From Scytonema millei VB511283 (GTDB taxonomy: Bacteria; Cyanobacteriota; Cyanobacteriia; Cyanobacteriales; Chroococcidiopsidaceae): a DNA stretch of 64,000 nucleotides. The DNA lies in NCBI RefSeq assembly GCF_000817735.3, contig NZ_JTJC03000017.1, positions 186,001-250,000 on the forward strand, given 5' to 3'. This document shows positions 8,619 through 17,403 of this stretch, piece by piece. The notes under the pieces are model-generated. The model was not told the DNA's origin and ran no database searches. It was given only the letters and a program-made list of their open reading frames with translations. A program made the translations under genes and the position numbers. The first letter of the stretch is position 1. Every line of letters starts with the position of its first letter.

Positions 8619-9797
8619 GTGGATATTTACAAATCTGCAATTAGACCGTTTCTATTTGATGGAATTAAAGCCGATCCTGAGTGGATGCACGATCGCGTCA
8701 TTCGTTCTTTAGATTGGCTAGATCGAAATCGCGCTCGTCCCGGCGTGAAACAGACTTTAGCACAACTGCAAAAATCTACAGGTTTGCAAGACAAGCGATT
8801 GCAACAGCAACTTTGGGGAATCGATTTTCCTAATCCTTTGGGATTAGCTGCTGGGTTTGATAAGGATGGGGTAGCGGCTCATATTTGGTCGAATTTTGGT
8901 TTTGGCTTTGCCGAAATGGGGACGGTGACATTTCATCCTCAACCAGGAAATCCTCGTCCGCGCCTATTTCGATTGCCCCAAGACTTTGCCGTTCTCAATC
9001 GCATGGGTTTTAATAATCATGGCGCAGCAGTGATGGCGCAACGATTAGCTGAGAATAACAATTCTCCTACTCTCAGACCAATACCACTAGGCATTAATTT
9101 AGGAAAATCGAAAATTACTCCCTTAGAAGCAGCCGCAGCCGACTATCTCGACAGTTTTCGGTTGTTGAAAGCCTGGGGTGACTATTTCGTGGTAAACGTC
9201 TCATCTCCAAATACTCCAGGGTTGCGATCGCTCCAAGATGCGGCTCAGTTAGGCTTAATTTTAGATGCCTTACAACAGGAAAATCAGGGAAAAAAACCGA
9301 TTTTAGTGAAAATTGCTCCCGATTTAGAGTGGGAAGCGATCGCCGATATCCTTGAAATTGCCCAAACTTATCAATTGGCTGGAATTATTGCTACTAACAC
9401 CACGATCCGCCGGGATGGATTGAAAACGCAGATAATTGCCAAAACTGGCAAATCGATTGTCGAAGAACCTGGAGGAATCAGCGGTTTACCCGTACGCGAT
9501 CGCTCTACAGAAATTATTCGGTTTATCTACCAACAAACTCAAGGACAGTTACCAATTGTTGGTGTCGGCGGAATTTTTACGGCTGAAGATGCTTGGGAAA
9601 AAATTATCGCTGGTGCTAGCCTGATCCAGGTTTACACCAGCTGGATTTACGAAGGAATCGGTATAGTCAACTGCATCCTCGCGGGATTGCTGCAAAAAAT
9701 GGCAAAACACGATTTAAACTGTATTTCCGAAGCTAGAGGAAGTCAGTTATCAGTTATCAGTGACCAGTTATCAGTGACGAAAGAGAGCAGGGAGTAG
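8619..9797 (+). CDS. pyrD: dihydroorotate dehydrogenase (quinone)
   Basis: Class 2, membrane-associated, FMN-dependent oxidation of dihydroorotate to orotate in pyrimidine synthesis, with quinone as acceptor. Features are an N-terminal membrane-binding helix region (1-40), [13 protein letters not shown] for [19 protein letters not shown], the catalytic-serine loop [21 protein letters not shown] and the phosphate site [13 protein letters not shown]. The start is GTG 8619, fitting the family N-terminus [13 protein letters not shown], directly after heptamer repeats and without a Shine-Dalgarno. The last roughly 20 residues ([13 protein letters not shown]...) are encoded by heptamer repeats and are not part of the family fold. 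Confidence 0.95.
   Translation: MDIYKSAIRPFLFDGIKADPEWMHDRVIRSLDWLDRNRARPGVKQTLAQLQKSTGLQDKRLQQQLWGIDFPNPLGLAAGFDKDGVAAHIWSNFGFGFAEMGTVTFHPQPGNPRPRLFRLPQDFAVLNRMGFNNHGAAVMAQRLAENNNSPTLRPIPLGINLGKSKITPLEAAAADYLDSFRLLKAWGDYFVVNVSSPNTPGLRSLQDAAQLGLILDALQQENQGKKPILVKIAPDLEWEAIADILEIAQTYQLAGIIATNTTIRRDGLKTQIIAKTGKSIVEEPGGISGLPVRDRSTEIIRFIYQQTQGQLPIVGVGGIFTAEDAWEKIIAGASLIQVYTSWIYEGIGIVNCILAGLLQKMAKHDLNCISEARGSQLSVISDQLSVTKESRE
9741..9781. repeat. heptamer repeats inside the 3' end of pyrD
   Basis: CAGTTAT/CAGTGAC units are read in frame as the C-terminal tail of PyrD. Similar units continue after the stop, to about 9858. Confidence 0.8.
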
Positions 9798-9858
9798 GAA
9801 GTAGGCAAGAAATTACTTCCGAAGCGCGCACAAATGACCAATAACCAATAACGAATGA

Positions 9859-10641
9859 CTAAATTCGATAAAACTCCTTAGTTTCAGCCGAAAATCCCCA
9901 GGAAATGCCATCAGGATCGCGACTGCGAGTCCACTCAGGGAAATCTGGATCGTCTCGCCGCTTATATACAGTGCTGGAATAAACATTCAGTCGCTTAGCC
10001 AGTTCTGACTGGATCAGGGTTTGGGGTAAAGGTTGATTTTGGTTGTGGGATATTGATTGTTCTGTAGCTGCTGCGGTGTCGTCCGGTTGTGGCAATTGTA
10101 TGGAGGTCGCGCTTTCTGGAGCATTAGGAGTAGGAGAAAAAGCTGAGACAGTTTCTAACGGAAGCGATTCGGCTTGCTTAACTGACTGCGAGGCAATTTG
10201 CTGAACATTCTGAGCTTTTTCTTTTGCTGGCTCTAGCTCCTTAAGCGGTTCGCTCTTGTCCAGCATACTGCCTAAAGTGCTGGAGGTGATAAAGTAATAG
10301 ACTGTCCCTAAGTCTTTGTATTCTTGTCGCTGAGCGCCAAATTCGGCTGCTTTACTATCTAAATAGTATTTAGCTGTAGCAGCAGACAAATTTGCCTTGA
10401 TTGCTAAATCTAATGGTGCGATCCGACCTTGATTAGCTTGAATGACTTGCAAAAAAATGGGATTAACTTGCCGACTCCATTGTTGCCACTGATAGTACTG
10501 CCATACTTTATAACCAATACTAAAGATTGCTAGCCCTAGCAGTAAAGGCCAAGTTGTAAAGAAGATGACGATCGCAAATGCTATCGGCAACAGCAAAATC
10601 AGAAAACCATCGACACCTCTTTCTAAAGATTTTTCTTTCAT
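9859..10641 (-). CDS. membrane protein with winged-helix-like and HTH-like segments, function unknown
   Basis: A 260-residue protein of unassigned function. The N-terminus has a hydrophobic double segment (about residues 11-43, GFLILLLPIAFAIVIFF and PLLLGLAIFSIGY). A segment near residues 70-120 (RIAPLDLAIKANLSAATAKYYLDS to YYF) looks like a small winged helix. A low-complexity Pro/Gln/Ser linker follows, then a C-terminal block SELAKRLNVYSSTVYKRR that reads like a helix-turn-helix. This suggests a membrane-tethered DNA- or protein-binding factor, which is inference only. ATG at 10641 is chosen; a TTG at 10707 would add 22 residues but has no ribosome site. Confidence 0.68.
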   Translation of the reverse strand: MKEKSLERGVDGFLILLLPIAFAIVIFFTTWPLLLGLAIFSIGYKVWQYYQWQQWSRQVNPIFLQVIQANQGRIAPLDLAIKANLSAATAKYYLDSKAAEFGAQRQEYKDLGTVYYFITSSTLGSMLDKSEPLKELEPAKEKAQNVQQIASQSVKQAESLPLETVSAFSPTPNAPESATSIQLPQPDDTAAATEQSISHNQNQPLPQTLIQSELAKRLNVYSSTVYKRRDDPDFPEWTRSRDPDGISWGFSAETKEFYRI

Positions 10642-10786
10642 TGCAATTTGGCAAAAAGATCCACTTGTTGGCAAATTAATCATAAACTTGGCAAAAGTAG
10701 AGCGCAATTTTTGTAACTCTTAACAATTGCGATCGCCTTGGGCTTTTTTGCCAATGGCAAAATTAGCAACTATCTACAGGGTGATT

Positions 10787-11734
10787 TTATAAATACAAAG
10801 GTGTTTCATGCGGCATTTCTACATCTGTCAAACCTAGTAACGTGACTTCCCAAACAAGTCGAGGCTGGGCATAACAGAGTAAGTAACGCCTAGTTGTCTC
10901 CAGTTTTTCCAAGGGAAAGTGCTGCATCTCGCTAGCCAAAAACTTTTGCCAATAGCAATACTGAAGATAGTCTACCAACCAAATCTGAGTTTCTAAATCC
11001 AGAGTGCGATCGATTTGACGCGCAAGATCTAAGGCTTCATGGCAAGATGGAGGAATCTGCTGAAGTTTTGCCAGTAATTCAGCCGGAATTACCTCTAGCT
11101 TTTGCCAAGCCGCGATCGCTGCCCCTGGACTGCCCTGTGCTAGTGCCAAAATAGCTGGTTGGCTCAAAATATGCGCGTAGCCGACTTGTTGGAGTACTTG
11201 AGCTAAAGATTGAGAGTCCAAACGATAAAAAGGAATGCGCTGACATCTCGATACCAGCGTTGGTAATAACGATGCAGTAGAGGGAGCGATCAACACAATT
11301 GTCGCCTGTCCTGGCTCTTCCAGGGTTTTTAACAGCGCATTTGCCGCTGCCTCTGTCATAGATTCGGCTGATTCGAGCGCGACTACAGCACGAGGTGCTT
11401 CCAGAGGTGGACGACTGAGAAATTGCTCGATGTGGCGAATTTGTTCGATGCGGATAACTGGTGCTGCTTTGCGTTTTTCTTCAGGTTGCGGCGGTTCGAT
11501 CCACAAAACATCGGGGTGATTGCCCAACTGCAAGCGCTGGCGAACTTGTTGCTGCTTGGAATCTGGAATTTGAGAGCAGAATAATTGTTCTACGAAGTAT
11601 TTAGCTGCCATGCACCTTCCCACACCCTCCGGTCCCGCAAACAGGTATGCTGGAGCAACGCGATTTTGCGCGATCGCTTGAGTCAATAATTCTACTGCTT
11701 GATGCTGTCCGATAAGTTGGGCAAAAGCGGTCAT
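10787..11734 (-). CDS. holB: DNA polymerase III subunit delta prime
   Basis: A 315-residue clamp-loader subunit. The N-terminus FAQLIGQHQAVELLTQAI and P-loop-like GPEGVGR, then ALLKTLEEPG and a sensor/SRC motif (TLVSRCQRIPF, with SRC), are typical of the DnaX/HolB AAA+ fold. It lacks the zinc-binding cysteine set of DnaX. Start ATG 11734 fits the family. A longer in-frame reading to 11791 would be encoded by heptamer repeats (YQGAVTYDLRYDF) and is unlikely. It lies downstream of the tmk/FAD gene pair on the same strand; tmk-holB proximity is common in bacteria, here interrupted by the FAD gene. Confidence 0.92.
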   Translation of the reverse strand: MTAFAQLIGQHQAVELLTQAIAQNRVAPAYLFAGPEGVGRCMAAKYFVEQLFCSQIPDSKQQQVRQRLQLGNHPDVLWIEPPQPEEKRKAAPVIRIEQIRHIEQFLSRPPLEAPRAVVALESAESMTEAAANALLKTLEEPGQATIVLIAPSTASLLPTLVSRCQRIPFYRLDSQSLAQVLQQVGYAHILSQPAILALAQGSPGAAIAAWQKLEVIPAELLAKLQQIPPSCHEALDLARQIDRTLDLETQIWLVDYLQYCYWQKFLASEMQHFPLEKLETTRRYLLCYAQPRLVWEVTLLGLTDVEMPHETPLYL

Positions 11735-11769
11735 GGAAAAGTCGTATCGTAAGTCGTAAGTAACTGCTC

Positions 11770-11885
11770 CCTGATAACTGATAACTGTCAACTGTCAACT
11801 GTCAACTTTGTATGGCTGGTTGGCTGCCGGGATCGTTGTCGGCTGATAACTGATAACTGTCAACTGTCAACTGTCAACTGTCAAC
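11770..11885. repeat. two heptamer arrays (TGATAAC and GTCAACT) with a 35-base insert
   Basis: Two near-identical arrays, each made of TGATAAC then three to four GTCAACT units, flank a unique stretch (about 11807-11841). The second array overlaps the last codons and stop of the reverse-strand FAD monooxygenase gene. Confidence 0.85.
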
Positions 11886-13255
11886 ACCTGCCAGACGATC
11901 TTGGGATGGTAGAAGGCAAGAGGCGATTTGAGCATTTGCCCTACCTCCAACACTAAAGCATGTAGTTCTGGTCTAGAACTCGTACCTTTCATCAACTGCC
12001 GATTATACCAACGCATGAACTTGCCTAACTTGCCTGACGACGATTTATTTGAATTGTTAGTTGGGTGTTGCTCTGTTTTGGGAAAGCCTAAATCTTGAGT
12101 CGTTGCTATAGTCCAAGCTAAAGCAGTCGTTTTAGCTAGACGTTTTTGAAAATCTGAAGCGTCTAAATCTAAAACACTTACACGAGAGCCATATCCTTGC
12201 TTTAACCAGTCGCGTAATGCGATCGCTCCCATAGCGCTAATTGTCATCCCCTGCCCATAAATCGGACACAGGGCGCAGACTGCATCGCCTAAAGCAATAA
12301 AACCTTGCGGTAGCTTGATTTTTTCGTAGTGATACAATCTGTTAGCAGTCGCACGATGAGCGTAGGTAGGCGATACAGGCTCGGCAGATGCGATCGCCTC
12401 GTAAAATCTCTGACTGGGTAGACTGCGGGCAAATGCTAAAAAGCCTTCATCGTCTAATGGTGGAAAATCTTTGTTGTAGCCGCCTAGTGTAGCAATCCAT
12501 TCTCCTCCCTCAATTCTGGCTAAATATCCCAGCCTTGTATTATCCGGTGGCGATTGAGAAATTAACATTATCTTCCAATCTGCATCAAATCCTGCGGGAG
12601 CGCGGTAGCGGCGCGTTGCATAACCGAGAAACGGATTGACAACGGTTTCAGGTGGTGGGGTAAATCCCGCGCTTTCTAGCCACTGTGGTGCTTGGGAACG
12701 ACGACCGCTAGCATCGACAATTAATGTGGCGACTAGTTCGCTTTCCGTGCCTTCACCGACCGGACGTAAGCGAATACCTGTAACGCGATCGCCATGAGAA
12801 TCAAGCACCAAACCCGTTGCGCGATGTTTGGCAATAATTTCAATATTGGGTATTTCTAAAATTCGCCGTCTAATTGCCCACTCTAGCAGGGGACGGCTGC
12901 AAGTGCAGGAAATAATTTCTGAGGCAGATGTCGTGTTGGCACTCCAGTCACCGTAGGTAAAGTGATGAAACTCCCGCAACCAATCAATTGATAGTGCATC
13001 AGCAGTAGAGAGTTCAGCACCGATTCCCGGAAAAAGTTCTTCTAATATTCTGTACCCTTTGGCAAACAAAACGTGAGGTTGTACTGATTGGGGTACGCCT
13101 TTTCTAGGTTGAGGCTGGCTGGGTAGCATATCTGTATCGACGATCGCGACAGTCGCGAAATCATCTGCTAGTACCCGTGCAGCCAGCATACCAGCAATGC
13201 TCCCTCCTATGACAACAGCACGATCTTGCCCGTGTCTCCGTTTTGAGTTCATCAT
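11867..13255 (-). CDS. FAD-dependent monooxygenase / oxidoreductase
   Basis: A 462-residue flavoprotein with an N-terminal dinucleotide-binding motif VVIGGSIAGMLAARVLAD, a mid-protein LIVDASGRRSQAPQWLE and the GD motif ALGDAVCALCPIYGQGM of the PHBH/squalene-epoxidase-like group. The substrate is unknown. The start codon lies in tandem ATGATG, and its ATG overlaps the tmk stop (ATGA), so it is translationally coupled to tmk. The C-terminus (QVLTVDS) runs into GTCAACT heptamers that provide the stop codon, so the true ancestral end may have been altered. Confidence 0.85.
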   Translation of the reverse strand: MMNSKRRHGQDRAVVIGGSIAGMLAARVLADDFATVAIVDTDMLPSQPQPRKGVPQSVQPHVLFAKGYRILEELFPGIGAELSTADALSIDWLREFHHFTYGDWSANTTSASEIISCTCSRPLLEWAIRRRILEIPNIEIIAKHRATGLVLDSHGDRVTGIRLRPVGEGTESELVATLIVDASGRRSQAPQWLESAGFTPPPETVVNPFLGYATRRYRAPAGFDADWKIMLISQSPPDNTRLGYLARIEGGEWIATLGGYNKDFPPLDDEGFLAFARSLPSQRFYEAIASAEPVSPTYAHRATANRLYHYEKIKLPQGFIALGDAVCALCPIYGQGMTISAMGAIALRDWLKQGYGSRVSVLDLDASDFQKRLAKTTALAWTIATTQDLGFPKTEQHPTNNSNKSSSGKLGKFMRWYNRQLMKGTSSRPELHALVLEVGQMLKSPLAFYHPKIVWQVLTVDS

Positions 13256-13911
13256 CGCAGTATTTCGGCTAAGTGTTGGCGCAAAATCGTCTGAATCTGT
13301 TGACGAACTTCGCTTTCACTCAAGCTAGCATCAACTCGTACAATGCGGTGTGGATCTTGTCGAGCTAATTCTGAATATCCCTGTTGAACGCGACGATGAA
13401 AAGCGATCGCCTCTTGTTCGATGCGGTCGTTGCTTCCCCGTCCTTTAGTTCTCGCTAAACCGACTTTTACATCGAGATCTAACCAAATTGTTAAGTCGCT
13501 TTCCAGTCCCGCAGTGGCGATCGCATTGAGTTGATGGATTAAATTTAAATCTAAACCGCGACCGTAACCTTGATAAGCAATTGTGGAATCAGTGTAGCGA
13601 TCGCACAGGATAATCGTGCCAGAGGCGATCGCGACCTTGAGCGTTTCTTCTACATGCTGGGCGCGATCGGCGGCGTACAATAACAATTCAGTCGTGCTGA
13701 ATATGGGTGCTTCATCTCTAGATTCCAGCAGCAAAGAGCGCAGTTTTGCCCCTAATTGAGTCCCCCCTGGTTCCCTCGTTACGATGACATCTCGCTTAGG
13801 AGTCGTAGAGCTTAAAATTTCCCGCAGCCAGGATTGTGTGGCTTGAATTTGTGTTGTCTTGCCACTACCTTCAACACCTTCAAATACAATCAGTTTGCCT
13901 GGTAAGTTCAA
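13252..13911 (-). CDS. tmk: thymidylate kinase
   Basis: A 219-residue dTMP kinase. The P-loop is VFEGVEGSGKTTQ (about residues 9-21), the DRY-type motif is CDRYTDSTIAYQGYGRG and the LID region is RTKGRGSNDRIEQE. It phosphorylates dTMP to dTDP in the cytoplasm. Its stop overlaps the FAD gene start by four bases. Upstream, between tmk and trpA, lies a 53-base spacer of GAGTAGG-like heptamers. Confidence 0.96.
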   Translation of the reverse strand: MNLPGKLIVFEGVEGSGKTTQIQATQSWLREILSSTTPKRDVIVTREPGGTQLGAKLRSLLLESRDEAPIFSTTELLLYAADRAQHVEETLKVAIASGTIILCDRYTDSTIAYQGYGRGLDLNLIHQLNAIATAGLESDLTIWLDLDVKVGLARTKGRGSNDRIEQEAIAFHRRVQQGYSELARQDPHRIVRVDASLSESEVRQQIQTILRQHLAEILR

Positions 13912-13964
13912 ATTCGTTCTTTATCAGGGGTAAGGGAGCAGGGAGTAGGGAGCAGGTGGCAAAA

Positions 13965-14765
13965 TTATTTGTTAGCAATAACAGCTTTGAGACTGCGGCA
14001 GAATTCGGCGATCGCGGCGAGTCCTTGCTCTGGTGTCCCTTCAGCTAGACGCTTCACTATGGCACTACCCACAATGACTGCATCTGCACCCCACTGTTTT
14101 ACTTGTGCTGCGTGTTCTGGCTGAGAAATGCCGAAGCCAATTCCTATTGGCTTATTGCTCATCTGCCGAATTTGGTGTAATAAGTCCTGCACTCGTGCTT
14201 CTAATCCAGTTCTGATCCCAGTAACGCCAGTCACGCTCACCAAATAAATAAATCCTTGGGAATGCTGTGCGATCGCCTCAATTCGTTCTGCCGAGCTGGT
14301 AGGAGCTACTAATAGTATGACTTCTACACCGTATTGAGTAGCCACCTGCAACACGTATTCCGCCTCTTCTAGAGGCAAATCTGGTATGACTAATCCTGCT
14401 ACACCTGCTTGAGAGATCTGTTGAAAAAACGACTCGATTCCTCGGTATAAAATCGGGTTGTAGTAAGTAAATAAAATAATTGGCGATCGCAAATCTGACT
14501 TGACAGCCGCGACTATCTCCAATACTTGCTCTAACTTTGTTCCCCGTTGCAAAGCGCGGGTAGCTGCTGCTTGAATCGTAGGTCCATCAGCCAGTGGATC
14601 GGAGTAGGGAACGCCCAACTCTATGAGATCTGCACCTGCCGCATCCAAAACCCGTAGTGCCTCAGCGGTCGTTGCTAAGTCAGGATCGCCAGCTGTAATA
14701 AATGGGATCAAGGCACACTCTTGGCGATCGCGCAAAGACTTAAAACACTCGGAAATAGCAGTCAT
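13965..14765 (-). CDS. trpA: tryptophan synthase alpha chain
   Basis: A 266-residue TIM barrel that cleaves indole-3-glycerol phosphate. The catalytic Glu is in [17 protein letters not shown], which also holds the catalytic Asp. Also visible are [11 protein letters not shown] and the phosphate-binding loops [12 protein letters not shown] and [11 protein letters not shown]. No trpB is near, as is usual in cyanobacteria where trp genes are dispersed. It sits ten bases downstream of the DUF3007 gene and forms the ndhL-DUF3007-trpA arrangement seen in other cyanobacteria. Confidence 0.97.
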   Translation of the reverse strand: MTAISECFKSLRDRQECALIPFITAGDPDLATTAEALRVLDAAGADLIELGVPYSDPLADGPTIQAAATRALQRGTKLEQVLEIVAAVKSDLRSPIILFTYYNPILYRGIESFFQQISQAGVAGLVIPDLPLEEAEYVLQVATQYGVEVILLVAPTSSAERIEAIAQHSQGFIYLVSVTGVTGIRTGLEARVQDLLHQIRQMSNKPIGIGFGISQPEHAAQVKQWGADAVIVGSAIVKRLAEGTPEQGLAAIAEFCRSLKAVIANK

Positions 14766-14775
14766 AAATTAGGGG

Positions 14776-15087
14776 TTACGAATTAATCTTTTCTTCTTTT
14801 TCCAATTCAGCTTGCAGCTTTTCCAGTTCTTCTGGTGAGAGTTCGTCTAACTTTTTTTGCCAGAAAGCTTCTTCATAGGCGCTTCGCTGCTGGTGATAGG
14901 TCATCTTCTTCCCCATCACGCGAAAGACATAACTTAGCAGCCATCCAATCAAACCACCTACTAATAATAGCTGGCTCCAGACACCAGCTTCTAGATTATC
15001 TAAGCCAGCAACTTTTAAGGCAATGTATGCCAAGCCTCCAGCAGCAAAAACTCCTAGAGTCACTCCGATCGCGTCAATTCGTCGCAT
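14776..15087 (-). CDS. DUF3007 family membrane protein
   Basis: A 103-residue cyanobacteria/plastid-type protein with two transmembrane helices (about 5-25 and 38-58), a conserved RVMGKKMTYHQQ segment and a charged coiled-coil tail (DELSPEELEKLQAELEKEE). The function is unknown; conserved linkage to ndhL suggests a thylakoid role, but this is inference. ATG 15087 (MRRIDAIG) is the family start. A GTG at 15105 is in frame and directly follows AGGA, but it would add six residues not typical of relatives. Confidence 0.88.
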   Translation of the reverse strand: MRRIDAIGVTLGVFAAGGLAYIALKVAGLDNLEAGVWSQLLLVGGLIGWLLSYVFRVMGKKMTYHQQRSAYEEAFWQKKLDELSPEELEKLQAELEKEEKINS

Positions 15088-15123
15088 TGCAACTGTGTCA
15101 ATCACTCCTATGTCATTCTTTAC

Positions 15124-15336
15124 CTACGTCTGAATTTGGCGGCGCTTGGGTCGAAAGTTGAGGAAGGGCGATAAAACCAATAAACCTGGGAAGAAGAAGA
15201 ATACCATAAAGTACATAAAACCGCGCTCGAATGAAGTAGCCGTATACCACCTGAGATTTAAGTAGAGCAATAATGCGATCGGGACGACAAGCAAGTATGC
15301 TCCTGCCAAAGCTAAATACAGTAGGGCTACCATCAT
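15124..15336 (-). CDS. ndhL: NAD(P)H-quinone oxidoreductase subunit L
   Basis: A 70-residue small membrane subunit of the cyanobacterial NDH-1 complex, which serves respiration, cyclic electron flow and inorganic carbon uptake at the thylakoid membrane. Two hydrophobic helices (about 3-25 and 40-60) flank a short RWY loop; the [27 protein letters not shown] block is characteristic, as is the basic tail. It is the first gene of the reverse-strand ndhL-DUF3007-trpA group. Confidence 0.95.
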   Translation of the reverse strand: MMVALLYLALAGAYLLVVPIALLLYLNLRWYTATSFERGFMYFMVFFFFPGLLVLSPFLNFRPKRRQIQT

Positions 15337-15746
15337 AAATTTTTTCCCAACTAGGTATAAATGAACGAGCGATCGCCTGAGGCGAGTTCTTTGTTAACTA
15401 AGGTGTATTCCCTGTTTTTAGATATTGTACCGCTCTTCAGTTATCAGTTATAGCAATTCTCGATTGCGTGCATGACATCTGTAGGGGCGCACAGCCGTGC
15501 GCCCCTACGGTCGTGTGTTTTATCCAATTGAAAACCGCTATTATCAGCGATTGGTGAGGTGAGTGGCGAGTGGCGAGTGGCGAGTGATAAGTTATTCCGA
15601 CTGACGAATTTTCCCTTGTCTCCCCCCTCTCCCTTGTCTCCCCCTCTCCACACCTACTTTCTTTTTTTAGTTGCATAAATTTCCCTTTAGTGCTGGAATA
15701 GTAAAGCGGGGTAGACAACCCTGTCACAACTCACACTAATAGCCAA
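15337..15746. other. spacer between ndhL and tRNA-Leu: MITE-like repeat and heptamers
   Basis: About 410 bases with no gene. It holds the divergent upstream region of ndhL, a 90-bp MITE-like element (15451-15540), GTGGCGA heptamers (about 15558-15583) and TCTCCC-rich tracts. Open frames across it are short and composed of repeat sequence. Confidence 0.6.
15451..15540. mobile_element. 90-bp MITE-like element, copy 1
   Basis: The ends are imperfect inverted repeats (TAGCAATTCTCGATTG at the left, CAATTGAAAACCGCTA at the right). The centre is a long palindrome with GTAGGGGCGCAC / GTGCGCCCCTAC arms and a CAGCC-type loop. A second copy in the same orientation lies at 51158-51248. No transposase is in the window. 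Confidence 0.75.
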
Positions 15747-15831
15747 GGGGGCGTGGCGGAATGGCAGACGCTACGGACTTAAAATCCGTTGACCTTAAAC
15801 GGTCGTGAGGGTTCAAGTCCCTCCGCCCCCA
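15747..15831 (+). tRNA. tRNA-Leu (anticodon UAA), no intron
   Basis: A complete cloverleaf. The acceptor arms are GGGGGCG and CGCCCCC with discriminator A (15831). The anticodon stem is ACGGA/TCCGT with loop CTTAAAA, so TAA is at 15780-15782. There is a long class II variable arm typical of leucine tRNA, and the T arm GGGTTCAAGTCCC. CCA is not encoded. The anticodon loop is uninterrupted, so the group I intron found at this site in many cyanobacteria is absent. Confidence 0.97.
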
Positions 15832-15844
15832 TAAGGCACTCTCA

Positions 15845-15871
15845 AAAACCTATGCTAGTAGCGTAGGTTTT
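15845..15871 (+). terminator. hairpin after tRNA-Leu
   Basis: AAAACCTATGC and GCGTAGGTTTT pair over 11 positions (one G-U) with a five-base loop. The stem ends in TTTT, 13 bases after the tRNA. It probably terminates the tRNA transcript. Confidence 0.65.
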
Positions 15872-16137
15872 GTGCTGTAATTACGTATTTTCTCCGATCG
15901 CAATTGCCTGCAAATTTTTCCATTGGAATATCCATCGCTATCGCGGGATATTACTCAGAAATCTTCCTTTCTCGAATAAATCCATCTGTGATTTTACGGA
16001 TGCTGGTTTACCACATATTTACGATAAAATTACACAAAAATACTCTACTGTGCTAAAACTTTTTAAACTATAGTTCATAGTAGATAAAACTTGATTTAAG
16101 GGCGACCAAAATCGCTTTATACATGGAAAGGCATTGT
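15872..16137. other. spacer without recognisable feature
   Basis: AT-rich stretch between the tRNA terminator and the next gene. A 67-codon frame exists but has no ribosome site or recognisable composition. AAAGG at about 16127-16131 is the likely ribosome site of the following gene. Confidence 0.4.
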
Positions 16138-17373
16138 ATGGTTAAGCCTACTATCTTCGGTGCTGCTGGTTCGTCCAGCGAAGCACAAACTGCAAGCAAT
16201 CTTACCTCGCGGCAAACAAGCAACTTTGAAGAAGCACAGGAAACTATATATGCTTACTTGTTAGATATTATTAAGCAGTGGTCGCCTGAAAATGTTTTGA
16301 AAGAATTTCGGCATTTATTTATTCAAGATGACGATCCGCTCGACTCCAATGTCATCCGCTGTATCTACGAGATTGTGTTTGCCAACGATCGCCAAGAATT
16401 TCATTATACGCTCAAACGCTCGTGTTATATTCTCGTCAATAACTGGGTTTCTAAAAGAAAATTTAAATACATCCAACAGCTACTGGAAATTTTAAACGAT
16501 CCGATTACTAAGCGAAAGTCTCTTTCACCAATGGTCGACCGCTTAAGAGGTTGGATACAAGCTTTTGCTAAAAGCGACGATTATCAAAAATTAGAATTGT
16601 ATGCTCAGGCTAAATTTCAAGAACACGCTCGTTGGAATTCTCGCTACGCGCCAATCTTACTCTCAACTCAATACAACGACCTAAGAAACCCAATCGAACA
16701 GCGAGAAGCAGCTAGAAATAGAGCGTTACAACTGCGGTGTAGATTCAAGTTTGACTTGGCGATGTATATGGCACGGTTTGAATCTGCTGGAATCGACAGC
16801 CAAATTCAAAATCCGACAGATGTGGAGGATGATATTCTCCGAATCATCAAGCTTATCGTAGCTAAACGCGATACTTATAGCTATACAAACATGGCTAACG
16901 TATTTAGCAAAACAACTCAAGCGCAGAACTACAAAAAGTTCAAGCAAAGCTTAAAAGACTATCTACTTTGCTATGGAGAAAGTCAAGAGTTTTCTGATAC
17001 ATTAAAACTCAACTTATGGCATAAATTAGATTCGTTATATGAAACCTGGCACGATCAAACACTAACCGATACAATGTTGCTAAAAACATGTAACAAGTTG
17101 ATCGACTATTTAACAACAGATAAGCGAAAACAGCCTTCACCGCTACTAGAATCATTAATATCACAAGGTAATCCGCTTACGGTTGTCATCCTGTTATTAA
17201 AGATTGTTTTAATTTGTCAACCCGCAAGAATACGTTTAGAAGCCTGTGTTGCCGACCTAATTATGTACTATGAAAAGTCTCCAGAAAGTTGCGGTTGGAT
17301 GACTAATTTTATTGAAATTTTCACGATTATCTTTGCAATTTACGCAGATAATATGACGATTTCGGTCAAATAA
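16138..17373 (+). CDS. hypothetical protein, mostly alpha-helical
   Basis: A 411-residue protein I do not recognise. After a polar N-terminal stretch (about 1-35, Ser/Thr/Gln-rich) the rest is predicted alpha-helical, with many Lys, Leu and aromatic residues and no signal peptide or clear transmembrane helix. A more hydrophobic stretch lies near the end (LTVVILLLKIVLICQ, about 348-362). No catalytic motif is visible. ATG 16138 is chosen because AAAGG stands six bases before it; ATG 16123 is possible. It is convergent with the UPF0104 gene. Possible scaffold or repeat-solenoid protein; no function can be assigned. Confidence 0.72.
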   Translation: MVKPTIFGAAGSSSEAQTASNLTSRQTSNFEEAQETIYAYLLDIIKQWSPENVLKEFRHLFIQDDDPLDSNVIRCIYEIVFANDRQEFHYTLKRSCYILVNNWVSKRKFKYIQQLLEILNDPITKRKSLSPMVDRLRGWIQAFAKSDDYQKLELYAQAKFQEHARWNSRYAPILLSTQYNDLRNPIEQREAARNRALQLRCRFKFDLAMYMARFESAGIDSQIQNPTDVEDDILRIIKLIVAKRDTYSYTNMANVFSKTTQAQNYKKFKQSLKDYLLCYGESQEFSDTLKLNLWHKLDSLYETWHDQTLTDTMLLKTCNKLIDYLTTDKRKQPSPLLESLISQGNPLTVVILLLKIVLICQPARIRLEACVADLIMYYEKSPESCGWMTNFIEIFTIIFAIYADNMTISVK

Positions 17374-17403
17374 TTTTATGTCAGATAGCCAAGGAGCAAC
17401 TTC

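Noticed and set aside
15870-16073. A 67-codon frame after tRNA-Leu.
   Set aside because: No Shine-Dalgarno, no recognisable composition and a terminator hairpin at its start.
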